This document shows positions 46,908 through 56,240 of a stretch of 64,000 nucleotides of DNA, one piece after another. This DNA comes from JAUWVG01 sp964633715 (GTDB lineage Bacteria > Acidobacteriota > Aminicenantia > Aminicenantales > Aminicenantaceae). A model generated the notes under the pieces. It was given only the letters and a program-made list of their open reading frames with translations, had not been told where the DNA came from and ran no database searches. Position 1 is the first letter of the stretch. Every line of letters starts with the position of its first letter. A program made the translations under genes and the position numbers. The stretch covers positions 1 through 64,000 of the forward strand of contig CAZWHQ010000017.1 of assembly GCA_964633715.1 (NCBI GenBank), in the 5' to 3' direction.

Positions 46908-47948
46908 ATGAGTGGCTATAAGGCTGCGGGTTTTGTGACGCTGATCGTTTTTTTCTTTGCATTTTCCACAGCAATTTTTATGTTTTCCCACAATAGTCCG
47001 GTAAAACAACATCAGCAATCACAGGAATCCCTAAAGCTCTACCCTCATGCCTATGAAAAATGTCCTGAAATTCCTTCTCCATACACAATGGAAGACGGGA
47101 TGGAAATTGTCGTTGCTGTCACCAAAGATAAAAAATATATTCTTTTACCCGTGACTTTTAAAAAAGGGGAATCTCTAGGTTACAGGGAAAATGAATGGGA
47201 TAAAATAGGTGTTCTTGATGTTGACGCCGAGGATTTCCCCACATTGGCCCGAACCGGATTGCATTCAGAGATTGAACTGGATTACACGCGACAGATTACA
47301 GGACGTACCATAGCGGAAATAACAGACAGTGCGCGACCGGGTGGTTCGTCCGGAGCGGGCTTTATAAGTCAGGAGGAGGATATCCTTTCAGTTTTAAAAG
47401 GAGACAACCGGCTGGTCAAAAAATTAGGATTGATTCATCCTCAACTTGCGAAACCTCTGTTTCATGTCTGGACTGTCATTCGATTGTACAGTCACGCTGG
47501 GAGAAGTGCTGGGAGATCTATCGAAGAGGTCGATTATTTGCTCTACAAACAGAGGAAAATACGTCTTCTCAGAACCGGCGGAAGGGGATGGCAGAATTCT
47601 ATTTTTAACGATGAAATCCGGGGGATGTATCAGATTGAGTTCTGTATTGAATTGGAAGAGTCTGAAAAGACATATTTAGAGGAGAGATATCCAAACCTCA
47701 GCAGGGAACAGATGATAGCTTTCCAGAAAAAGCTCAGCAATATTTATACCGGTGAGGTGGGGATGTTTTACATTATGCGGTATGGTTTTTATGAGGGACA
47801 CACGGATTACAGAGCAGATCCTATCGCCATAGCACAAATCTTTGGTTTAAAGAGCTTAGAAGAGATTGAAAAGGCTTTCGAAGGAGACCTGTATACAACA
47901 CTTTTTGAACATTTTTCGAAAGAAAATATATCTGGGGGAGAGGAATGA
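46908..47948 (+). CDS. Membrane-anchored protein of unknown function
   Basis: A 346-residue protein with a single N-terminal TM helix and a large soluble domain. Recognisable features are limited: ITDSARPGGSSGAGFISQEEDIL around residues 138-160, and a helical C-terminal half with LSREQMIAFQKKLSNIYTGEVG. AGAAGGAGGA gives a very strong ribosome site. It overlaps the HEAT-repeat gene by four bases, so the two are translationally coupled. I do not recognise the family. Confidence 0.6.
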   Translation: MSGYKAAGFVTLIVFFFAFSTAIFMFSHNSPVKQHQQSQESLKLYPHAYEKCPEIPSPYTMEDGMEIVVAVTKDKKYILLPVTFKKGESLGYRENEWDKIGVLDVDAEDFPTLARTGLHSEIELDYTRQITGRTIAEITDSARPGGSSGAGFISQEEDILSVLKGDNRLVKKLGLIHPQLAKPLFHVWTVIRLYSHAGRSAGRSIEEVDYLLYKQRKIRLLRTGGRGWQNSIFNDEIRGMYQIEFCIELEESEKTYLEERYPNLSREQMIAFQKKLSNIYTGEVGMFYIMRYGFYEGHTDYRADPIAIAQIFGLKSLEEIEKAFEGDLYTTLFEHFSKENISGGEE

Positions 47949-49362
47949 TGAAGAATAAAGCCAGATTGTTTTTAGGTTTGATTTTACTCTTCGTCAGCTG
48001 CATCCATCTATTTTCCCAGGAAAATGTTCTGAACGAAGAGGAAAAGATAGATCAAATTATAAAAAAACTGTGGAGTTTATCTTATGGAGAGTGGGGGAAT
48101 TTAAGCCAAACTATTAAAGATATTGGAGATCCGATTTTAGAGCCTCTTATCGAGAGGTTGAGAAAAGAAGATATGAGTGGATGGTCTTTGTACAAAATCG
48201 AATGGCACCAGAGACGGATCGCCTGGGCCATAGGTGTTGTGAGAACAGAAAAGGCCATAAGGCTTTTGGTCGAGATGCTGTGCGATAAGACGTTGCATGA
48301 TTACGGTCGGTATGAGGCTGCAATGGCCTTAAGAAAGATTAAACCCGATATTTCGGTGGATCCGCTGATTGAGGTTCTTAACGACAGGACCTCGAATCCA
48401 CCTCCGCGGTTCTCGGCCGCATATTTGCTTGGTGATCTCAAAGCAGAAAAAGCGCTTCCCTCACTCATTAAAGCCTTAGGTGAGGAGAGTAATCAAATCC
48501 GCATGGGTGCCGTTTACGGTCTTGAACATATCGGTACAGATCAAGCGGTTAAAGGACTGATGCAGGCACTCAAAGATGGGGAGGGTTACATTCGCAGACT
48601 GACTTACTCCTCTCTTTTAAAATTACGGCCAGAAAAAAAGAACGAATTTTTAATTCTGGCGATCAAAGATGAAGATTGGGGAGTCCGTGAGGATGCCGTT
48701 AAAGCTTTGGTGGAGATGGGGAATCAAATATCCGGTCCGATTACTCAGCTTCTTAAAGATAAGAACAGCCGAACCCGCTGGGAGGCTGTCCGGATCCTGA
48801 GTGCGATTCGGCTTGAAGGAATTGAGCCACTGTTGTTGGAGGGCGTAAGAGACAGTGACTGGATGGTTCGGAATGAGAGTGCGGTTGCTCTGGTTAGGAT
48901 GAAATCGAGTCTGGTGATGAACCGTTGTTATTGATGTTAAAAGAAGATCGGAGTTCTATCAGAGAAGAAGCCGCGTGGATCCTGGGAGAGATGAAATCAC
49001 AAAAGGCTATTGATCTTCTGATTCATACGTTGAACGATAAGGAAATGGGATGGATGGCTGCTTTGGCGCTGGGAAAAATCGGATCTGAAAGAGCTGTTAA
49101 AGCTCTCATTCATGCATTAAAGGACAAAAATATCCAAAAACGTCGTGTTTCTACTTGGGCTTTGGGACAAATTCCTTCGGACAAAGCTGTGCGATATTTG
49201 ATTGCGGCGCTGAAAGATAAAGATGAAGAAGTCAGAATGTGGGCGGTTGAAGCGTTAAAGAAAAGAGGTTCTCCAAAGGCCCTAAAAGCTGTAAAAAAAA
49301 ACAAAAAGAAAATCTGTAAAACTCCTTCGATGGCCCTGTTAGACCCACCTTTGTGTCCATAA
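47945..49362 (+). pseudogene. HEAT/PBS-lyase repeat protein split by a frameshift
   Basis: A secreted HEAT-repeat protein (signal ending near HLFS) with about eight to ten repeats of some 31 residues (LIKALGEESNQIRMGAVYGLEHIG is typical). The first frame stops at 48934. The next repeats continue in another frame from before 48925 to 49362 (EEAAWILGEMKSQKAIDLLI and onward). In the shifted frame, SGDEPLLLMLKEDRSS joins naturally to the upstream VALVRMK, so a single missing base near 48907-48912 explains the break. Both halves keep good codon structure. It could be a recent mutation, an assembly error, or two coupled genes. Confidence 0.75.
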
Positions 49363-49504
49363 GAGATTGCTTTTTTTCAAGCCCTAGCATGGCACTGAAG
49401 TTTGTGAAGCCCTGTCTTTAATCAATCTGAACGAGCACATTGAAATGGAGTCAAAATGTTGCTCAACTGCAATGATTACAATTCCCTGTCTTGACTTTGA
49501 AAGT

Positions 49505-50202
49505 TCATTTTGTATATTTTTTTGCGACCTTACGGTAGGCTTCCCGGAAGAGCATGCCTTTTTTTACAAGCGTATAGGCCTCTTCAGTCGCAAACATTTC
49601 CTCTGTTAAGGCCGCAATACATTTCTCTTTATCAATTTGCAGGCTGGGCAGGATCAAGTTCATCATATCAATACAGGTCAAAACTGTATCATAAGTATGA
49701 AATAGGGGTTTTTTGGATAGCTGCAAGTCTCGGTTATATCCGGACATCAGATTGGCCACTAGAGATTTGATTTTGAATTCTTCCCCTCGATTGTGGCCGG
49801 CATCGCTTTTCGCATGTGAGTGTACCCGGGGATTGGGATATTTCCGAATTTGGAGATAATCCTGTCCAGCACTTCTCTGAATTCCGAAAGAGCCTCGTTC
49901 AACCGTAGCAACATCTCCTTTTCGTACATTCTGAGAGCAGTCAGAACCTGATCGTTACGTGAGCGCCCAAGATGAATCTTCTTCCCCACTTCTCCATATT
50001 TATCAGTCAGATACTCCTCGATGGCTGTGTGGCCATCCTCTTGCTCAGGCGATATTTTAAACTTCTTTTTTTCAGTCAGAGCAATTATTTCCCCGAGCCC
50101 TTTTGTGAGTGATTCTGTCTCTTCTTCTGTCAGGACTCCTCTTTTCTTCAGCATCTTGGCATGGGCCTGGGATGCAATGCAGTCATATTTTACAAGACGC
50201 AA
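49505..50202 (-). pseudogene. argH: Degraded argininosuccinate lyase
   Basis: Two pieces of ArgH lie in order. The first (49759-50202) holds EDGHTAIEEYL, HLGRSRNDQVLTALRMY and GYTHMRKAMPATIE but has no N-terminus: it begins abruptly at RLVKYDCIASQAHAKML. The second, in another frame, resumes upstream of 49759 as EFKIKSLVANLMSGYNRDLQL and runs to the C-terminus. Roughly 35 N-terminal residues and about 150 central residues, including the catalytic SSxMPxKxN loop, are missing. The remnant cannot be an active lyase. Its 5' end is fused into the 3' end of the DUF4287 gene. Confidence 0.88.
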
Positions 50203-50759
50203 ATCGAGCTGGTGATCCTGTCTCCTTTGGCCAATCCTCCGGTATCGATCAGCCTTGCGCTTTGAGTTTTATCAACTCCTGTAAGCGCAAGTCCGAGATC
50301 GATGCGAGTTTGGGTGGTCGGTTTGATCTGGGCAAACACATTTTTCCTGTAGAGGGGGACCATGGTTTTTGTGGGACAAATATTTACGTCGGGCCCCAGT
50401 TCTCGCCCGGTTTGAACGAGCTCATCGTGGAGAGGACGAAGGCCGGCCCTTGGGCCTGAATACAGGGCCTCCACAAATTTCGGAGCGGCCTCGAGGTAGG
50501 CTTCAGAAGTGGACAAATCGACACCTCTGCCAGCCATTCGGTCAAGAATCAGAGAAAGTGTCATCCCACCGAGTTTGTGATCATTTTTCAACCATATCCG
50601 CCTTTCTTTCTCTTCGGTTGGACCGGATTTTTTTACCAGCTGGATCCACTCCTCCAGAGATCTTCCGGTCTTTTCAGGCAGATTTCTGATGACGGCCTGG
50701 ACATGAAAAACCGCCGGATGAACACTGTACAGGCCTTTCGGATTTTCCTTGTTCTTCAT
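50190..50759 (-). CDS. DUF4287/DUF5655-type protein, 3' truncated
   Basis: A 189-residue protein. The N-terminal DUF4287-like region (about residues 12-68) has FHVQAVIRNLPEKTGRSLEEWI and WLKNDHKLGGMTL. A DUF5655-like region follows with PTKTMVPLYRKNVFAQIKPTT and LIDTGGLAKGDRIT. The usual last 20 or so residues are replaced by SSICVL followed by a stop, exactly where an argH remnant begins, so a deletion has fused the two genes. Both domains are otherwise complete and the product may still fold. GAGAGGG precedes the ATG. Function of the family is unknown. Confidence 0.75.
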   Translation of the reverse strand: MKNKENPKGLYSVHPAVFHVQAVIRNLPEKTGRSLEEWIQLVKKSGPTEEKERRIWLKNDHKLGGMTLSLILDRMAGRGVDLSTSEAYLEAAPKFVEALYSGPRAGLRPLHDELVQTGRELGPDVNICPTKTMVPLYRKNVFAQIKPTTQTRIDLGLALTGVDKTQSARLIDTGGLAKGDRITSSICVL

Positions 50760-50950
50760 TTACAACCCTCTCACTCCATAATAATAATCATCAGCAATAC
50801 AAAGTGTAGCACAGCCGCTGATTGACAGACAACAGCGGTTCAAAAGATTCGTTTTAATATAGAATCAAAATCCCATCCACAACCCACTTGACAGAAACTA
50901 CCTCTGCAGCATAAAATTCCAATCACTTTCAGTTTTTACAGGAGGGAGAC

Positions 50951-51370
50951 ATGAACTGGAAAAAAATCTGGATGGCCGCAATTTTGGTGTACGTCGTGTA
51001 CATTGCCACAAATTTTCTCTTTCACGGACTGATCCTCGGTAATTTTTACATGACGTCCGAGGTGGCGAACACCGTACGCCCGGAAACCGATATGAGCAGC
51101 TACATGTGGGTCCGCTTTCTGACCATGGCGGTTTTTTCATTCTTCTTTACGTTTATCTTCGCCAAAGGCTGTGAAGGAAAGGGCATTCTCGAAGGGATCC
51201 GTTTTGGATTCTACATCGCGCTTTTTTTCTTCTTTGTGACCTCCTTTGAACAATTTATCATCTACCCCATTCCCTATAAAGCTGTCTGGTACTGGATTCT
51301 CGTAGGGCTGGCACAATCGATCTTGATGGGGATTGTTGCATCTCTGGTCTACAAACCAAAAACCGCGTAA
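50951..51370 (+). CDS. Four-TM membrane protein of unknown function
   Basis: A 139-residue protein with four TM helices (about residues 7-30, 55-72, 82-104, 112-132). A polar segment with YMTSEVANTVRPETDMSSYMW sits between helices 1 and 2. AGGAGGG lies before the ATG. I recognise it only as a small integral membrane protein without a named family. It converges with a permease remnant. Confidence 0.65.
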   Translation: MNWKKIWMAAILVYVVYIATNFLFHGLILGNFYMTSEVANTVRPETDMSSYMWVRFLTMAVFSFFFTFIFAKGCEGKGILEGIRFGFYIALFFFFVTSFEQFIIYPIPYKAVWYWILVGLAQSILMGIVASLVYKPKTA

Positions 51371-51386
51371 TTTGAGCAATCGATCC

Positions 51387-52016
51387 TCATTCGTTTCGCA
51401 GGGTATTTACGGGATTAATCAAAGCCGCTTTTTGCGCTTGCCAGCCCACAGTCGCCGCACTGGTACAGAACATCACAAGAAATGCCGGCAGGAAAAGGCC
51501 CGGTCCGATTTTGATACGGTAGGCGAATTCGTTTAAGAGCTGGCTCGAAATCAAAAAGCTGATAGGAACGGCTATAAAAGAGGCAACCAACAGCAACAGC
51601 AAATAAAGGCGCGATAAAAACACCACCAGATTGAGGAGATTCGCACCAAGCACCTTGTGGATGCCGACTTCTTTTGAGCGAGTTAAAGCTCTCGCCAAAG
51701 TAAGATTGGTGTAATTAAAGGCTGCGGCAAACATGGAAAGAAGAGCCAGCAGACTTAAAAAGATCAACATTGTCTCCGGCATACCGCGGCCCAAGTTATT
51801 CGAGAGGATCGGTCCTGGAGTGATTTTGGAAAGGGGTTGCAATTCGAAAGAATATCCCCTATCGCGGCTTTCAAGTTCAAGGCCGCTGTAGTATTTTTAC
51901 GGAATCTGCGTCAGGATAGGCGCAAGATCCTTAGGGTGAGTTCCCGGCCGCAGGAGCACATAGGTGTAACAGGATTTAAAAAGGTAAAAATAGCGCTGCC
52001 AAGTCTGAATCCTTTT
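51387..52016 (-). pseudogene. FtsX permease remnant with an internal stop
   Basis: On the minus strand one frame reads WQRYFYLF, YTYVLLRPGTHPKDLAPILTQIP, a TAA stop (51897-51899), then KYYSGLELESRDRGYSFELQPLSKITPG, one TM helix with FNYTNLTLARALTRSKEVGIHKVLGA, and the final TM helices ending NPVNTLRNE. It is the third permease of this family to be broken in the window. It keeps only parts of the first periplasmic domain and the terminal TMs, and the second periplasmic domain is gone. The upstream end stops at another TAA near 52017. Confidence 0.82.
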
Positions 52017-52115
52017 TTATTGACTCACCGTTTCCCTTGTTTTATTATCGACGCAGTGACACTGGAAAATTCAGGCAAAAACTTCAATATAAATACGAAC
52101 CGAGGAGGACGTATC

Positions 52116-55100
52116 ATGTCTAATTCAAAACACCGCTTTTTTTCTTCTGCAATTTTTTGTTTTTTCTTTATTGCAGCACTTTTATTTTTTGGACAAATTC
52201 TGGACGCGCAGGGAACCCGTATTCTACGCAGCCCAACTGTGAGCAAGGACGCCATCGCCTTTGTTCACGCCAACGATATCTGGATTGTGAGCCGGAACGG
52301 TGGTGACGCCAAACGTCTCACGAGTGCCGCGGGTGCGGAAACAGGTCCCCATTTCTCTCCAGACGGCAAGCTCATTGCTTTTACCGCCCAGTATGCCGGA
52401 AACACGGATATTTACGTCGTTCCGGTAGAGGGGGGGCAGCCTAAACGCCTCACCTGGCATCCGGGTAGAGACTATGCCATGGGATGGATGCCCGACGGGA
52501 AAAACGTGCTGTTTCAATCCGGGAGGGAAGGACACCAGACAGCGAGCACGAAATTTTTTGCCGTCCCCATAGATGGTGGATTTCCCCAGGCACTCCCCAT
52601 TCCCCGCGCCTACGACGGCCGCGTTTCCAGAAACGGAAATTATATCGCTTACCAGGAAGTGGGTTTTTGGGATCCTGAGTGGCGGAATTACAGGGGGGGC
52701 CAAGCTCAGCCGATTTCGGTCGTCAGCGCAAGGGATTTGGAACGAGTGACTCCCCCCTGGGAGGGTGAGCGTCAGATGAATCCCTCCTGGCTGGATGGGA
52801 CTGTTTATTACGTTTCCGAACGCGACTACGCGGCCAATGTTTGGTCCTGGAATCCGCAGACAAACGAAGAAAAGCAGCTCACCTTCCATATCGACTTCGA
52901 CGTCAAAAGCCTTGGTACTGGGGGAGGAGTTGTGGTCTATGAACAGGCCGGTTATCTTCATGAGCTCAATCCTGCCACGGGACAGACACGGCAGCTGGAA
53001 ATCCGTGTGGCCGCAGACCAGAACTGGGTTCGTCCGCGCTGGGAAGATGTCTCGGCCGGACGCCTGCGGGACGCCCGGCTGTCTCCTACGGGAAAACGGG
53101 CTCTCTTCGAATACCGCGGAGACCTTTTCACCGTCCCTGCAGAAAAGGGAAGCTGGCGGAATATCACCCGAAGCCCCGGTGTGGCAGACCGGCATGCCGT
53201 GTGGTCGCCTGACGGGATGTCCATCGCTTGGTTTAACGACGAAGGGGGAGAGTACGGTCTGGTCATTGCCAACCAGGACGGCGCCAATCTCCGTCGAATT
53301 GAAATTCCCGATCCATCCTTCTTTTTTGTACCCACCTGGTCCCCGGACGGCACCCATCTGGCCTTTACAGATACAGACTACCGGGTACTTATCGTCGAGC
53401 TCGATTCGGGAAAAGTCATTCATATTGACACCGACCGGTACGCCCATCCCCAACGTACGATGAATCCGGAGTGGTCACCGGATTCTCAGTGGATCACCTA
53501 CGCCCGCAGGTTGGATAACCAGTTTCGGGCTATTTTTGTCTATAACGTTCAGACCGGAAAACGGTTTCAGCTCACGGATGGGATGGCCGACTCCATCAGC
53601 CCCATCTGGGACGCTTCGGGAAAATACCTCTATTTTCTGGCATCTACGAATTATGGGCTGAACACGGGATGGCTGGACATGACCTCCTACGATCATCCGG
53701 TGACACGAGCTCTCTATCTGGCTCTTCTCAAAAAAGACGAATCCTCCCCCTTCCTGCCCACAAGCGACGAAGAAGAAAAAAGTGAAAAAAAGCAGGATGA
53801 AGGAGCAGGCGGCACCCCGGCCGGAAAAAGGCCTTCCCGCCAAGAAACGGCGGAATCAGGGGCAAAATCCGAAACACCAGAGGTCATCATCGACATGGAG
53901 AGCCTGCCCTCCAGGATCCTGAGTGCTCCCGGACTTCCTCAGAGAGACTATCTCGGGCTGCTGGCGGCTCCCGAGGGAAAAGTGTTTATCGCCGAAAGCG
54001 GAACCGGGCGCGGCGGATTTAACCTGCACCGCTACACTGTAAAAGATGAAAAAGACGAAACCTTTCTGGAAGGGGTAAGCACGGCAACAAATTCAGAAGA
54101 CAGAAAAAAAATCCTCTTCCGATCGGGCTCGAATTGGGCTATCGCCGACACGGGGGGAGGGCCGCCGAAGGCTGGATCCGGCCGTCTCTCGTTCACAGGG
54201 ATGCGTTACTATGTTGATCCCCGGGCCGAATACAGACAGATGCTCAGGGACGGATGGCGCTTCATGCGCGATTTCCTCTATGTGGGCAACACCCACGGAG
54301 CCCCCTGGAATGACGTGTGGACGTGGTACGAACCCTGGCTCAAAAGCATCAATCACCGGTCCGATTTCAATGCCCTTCTTGACATGCTTTCAGGGGAGAT
54401 TGCGGTGGGCCACTCCTATGTCTCCGGCGGCGACTATCCCGACCTCGACAACCCCAGGACAGGGCTTTTAGGAGCGGATCTCGAGGCGGATAACGGCTTT
54501 TACAAAATCAAACGCATCTACACAGGGGAGAGCTGGAATCCGGGACTGTTGGGACCTCTGGCTGCTCCGGGGCTGAATGTCAAGGAAGGGGATTATCTCC
54601 TCAGAATAGACGGCCGGGAGTTACAGGCTCCGACAAATCCTTTTATGCTGCTCGAAGGGACCGCAGGCCGGACTATTACAATCAAAGTCAACAGCATGCC
54701 TTCTTCCGAAGGTGCAAGAGAGATCTATATCGAGCCCATTTCAAGCGAAGGACAGCTCCGCTCCTGGGCCTGGATCGCCAAAAACCAGAAGCTCGTTGAC
54801 GAAATGAGCGGCGGACGGCTGGCCTATGTCTATGTCCCCAACACCGGACAGGGTGGGTACACCTACTTCAACCGGATGTATTTCGCCCAACAGGATAGAA
54901 AAGGAGCCATCATCGACGAACGGAACAACGGCGGAGGATCGGCCGCGGACTATATTGTTGATGTACTTGGACGCTCTCTGACAGGATACTTCAACTCCCG
55001 TGCCGGGGATAAAAAACCCTTCACTCAACCTATGGCCGGTCTCTGGGGACCAAAAGTCATGATTATCAACGAACGGTCCGGCTCCGGAGGAGACCTCCTT

Positions 55101-55439
55101 CCCTACCTCTTTCGTTTCAAAAAGATCGGTCCTCTGGTGGGGACCAAAACATGGGGTGGACTTGTCGGGACCTGGGACACGCCGCCGCTCATCGACGGCG
55201 GACGGTTCGTGGCCCCGCGCGGAGGATTTTTCAATACGGATGGAGAGTGGGACGTGGAAGGAAAGGGCGTGGCGCCCGACATCGAAGTCAAGAACGATCC
55301 CAAAGCGGTCCAAAACGGCCATGACCTTCAGCTCGAAGCCGCCGTCAAAGAGGCCCTCCGGTTACTGGAAATAGAAGCCGTCGAACTCAAGCCCGAACCA
55401 CCGGCTCCCATCCGCTGGAAACGCCCGATCAAGAAGTGA
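52116..55439 (+). CDS. Tricorn protease homologue (PD40 propellers, PDZ, S41 domain), secreted
   Basis: A 1107-residue exported serine protease. A signal peptide ends near LDAQ. Two PD40/WD-type propellers follow (about residues 30-330 and 340-560, with motifs such as SPDGKLIAFTA and SPDGTHLAFTD). Then come a low-complexity Glu/Lys linker (about 575-640), a C1-like helical region, a PDZ domain (about 790-870), and the S41 catalytic core with the nucleophile in NERSGSGGDLLPY near residue 990. Archaeal tricorn shares this order but is cytosolic; this bacterial type is periplasmic or surface. GAGGAGG supports the ATG at 52116. Confidence 0.93.
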   Translation: MSNSKHRFFSSAIFCFFFIAALLFFGQILDAQGTRILRSPTVSKDAIAFVHANDIWIVSRNGGDAKRLTSAAGAETGPHFSPDGKLIAFTAQYAGNTDIYVVPVEGGQPKRLTWHPGRDYAMGWMPDGKNVLFQSGREGHQTASTKFFAVPIDGGFPQALPIPRAYDGRVSRNGNYIAYQEVGFWDPEWRNYRGGQAQPISVVSARDLERVTPPWEGERQMNPSWLDGTVYYVSERDYAANVWSWNPQTNEEKQLTFHIDFDVKSLGTGGGVVVYEQAGYLHELNPATGQTRQLEIRVAADQNWVRPRWEDVSAGRLRDARLSPTGKRALFEYRGDLFTVPAEKGSWRNITRSPGVADRHAVWSPDGMSIAWFNDEGGEYGLVIANQDGANLRRIEIPDPSFFFVPTWSPDGTHLAFTDTDYRVLIVELDSGKVIHIDTDRYAHPQRTMNPEWSPDSQWITYARRLDNQFRAIFVYNVQTGKRFQLTDGMADSISPIWDASGKYLYFLASTNYGLNTGWLDMTSYDHPVTRALYLALLKKDESSPFLPTSDEEEKSEKKQDEGAGGTPAGKRPSRQETAESGAKSETPEVIIDMESLPSRILSAPGLPQRDYLGLLAAPEGKVFIAESGTGRGGFNLHRYTVKDEKDETFLEGVSTATNSEDRKKILFRSGSNWAIADTGGGPPKAGSGRLSFTGMRYYVDPRAEYRQMLRDGWRFMRDFLYVGNTHGAPWNDVWTWYEPWLKSINHRSDFNALLDMLSGEIAVGHSYVSGGDYPDLDNPRTGLLGADLEADNGFYKIKRIYTGESWNPGLLGPLAAPGLNVKEGDYLLRIDGRELQAPTNPFMLLEGTAGRTITIKVNSMPSSEGAREIYIEPISSEGQLRSWAWIAKNQKLVDEMSGGRLAYVYVPNTGQGGYTYFNRMYFAQQDRKGAIIDERNNGGGSAADYIVDVLGRSLTGYFNSRAGDKKPFTQPMAGLWGPKVMIINERSGSGGDLLPYLFRFKKIGPLVGTKTWGGLVGTWDTPPLIDGGRFVAPRGGFFNTDGEWDVEGKGVAPDIEVKNDPKAVQNGHDLQLEAAVKEALRLLEIEAVELKPEPPAPIRWKRPIKK

Positions 55440-55508
55440 GAGATAGAAGACACTTAAATTTTCATTGCTGTTAATATTTTTGCTCCAAATAGAAGAGTCT
55501 CGCTTTTC

Positions 55509-55676
55509 TCTGTAACCTATATGATGCAGGATCACACCTCGATTAAAAGAGCTGTAGACCTTATCTTGATTGGAAGACACCTGGAGAGAATCGCTGACCA
55601 TGCGACCAATATCAGCGAAGATGTGATCTATTTCGTCAAAGGAAAAACGATCAAACACCACTTTGAACAGCATTAA
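55509..55676 (+). pseudogene. phoU: 3' fragment of phoU
   Basis: A short open segment reads VTYMMQDHTSIKRAVDLILIG, then RHLERIADHATNISEDVIYFVKGK, ending at a TAA (55674-55676). This is the diagnostic C-terminal helix pair of PhoU, the phosphate-signalling regulator. Only the last 50-55 of about 220 residues remain. Upstream sequence in this frame does not look like PhoU, and no pst genes are present. It is a leftover 3' end. Confidence 0.75.
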
Positions 55677-55848
55677 AGAGTACGATATCACCAAGGACTT
55701 CCGCTTTGATCTCTGGATTCTTTATGGAGTGGCATATCTTTGGGGGTACGAACCTCTTGAAAAGCCAGATCGAAAAGGATTGAAGAGGATTGGATTAAAT
55801 TTGTCGCTATATCAGAGACTCCGGATCGGAAAAAAAATCAAGACGGCT
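55677..55848. other. Gene-free stretch
   Basis: Between the phoU fragment and the diheme lipoprotein I see only an unsupported open frame (55663-55857, plus strand) without a ribosome site or recognisable protein. It may be further decayed coding DNA. Confidence 0.4.
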
Positions 55849-56106
55849 TCAGTTTGACCATTTCTGGCCATGACACTGGAAACAGGATACCCCTGAAGTT
55901 CCACCTTGAAGATCGGTGCCGTGACATTCAACACAGTTGACCAGCGGATCGTTCAATCCCGTTCTATGGAAAACTCCGTTTTTATTGACTGTGTGGTCTG
56001 GAGGGCCGGTTGGATCCAAGGGCGTTTTGCATCCCGCAATCCATAAACAGATAAAACAGATCATTACAACACCGGTGACCTTGAATTTAAAAAGATTTTG
56101 ATACAT
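55849..56106 (-). CDS. Small diheme cytochrome c-like lipoprotein
   Basis: An 85-residue lipoprotein (71 residues if the ATG at 56064 is used). The signal ends LWIAGC. The mature part has two CxxCH heme-binding motifs, CVECH near residue 58 and CFQCH near residue 75, with short spacing. It probably carries electrons at the outer face of a membrane. No strong ribosome site precedes either start. It stands alone, between gene remnants and the transglutaminase gene. Confidence 0.75.
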   Translation of the reverse strand: MYQNLFKFKVTGVVMICFICLWIAGCKTPLDPTGPPDHTVNKNGVFHRTGLNDPLVNCVECHGTDLQGGTSGVSCFQCHGQKWSN

Positions 56107-56240
56107 TTATTATATACCCTATAGAAATTGTAGCAATTCAATGCTTCCACGGCAATCTAAAAATATAATTTTTTTATTTACATATCCTATATTTTCACTA
56201 TCATAGTGAAGGATGCTATAACATCGAGAGGGTAGACAAC

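Noticed and set aside
49391..49407. TGGCAC-N5-TTTGT as a second sigma-54 promoter
   Set aside because: The -12 element lacks the GC and no plus-strand gene follows.
52224..53453. A 409-codon open frame on the minus strand
   Set aside because: It mirrors the tricorn homologue's first propeller. The plus strand has full domain support and the antisense product has none.
55663..55857. 64-codon plus-strand frame after the phoU fragment
   Set aside because: No ribosome site, no recognisable family, and it overlaps the end of the phoU remnant in another frame.
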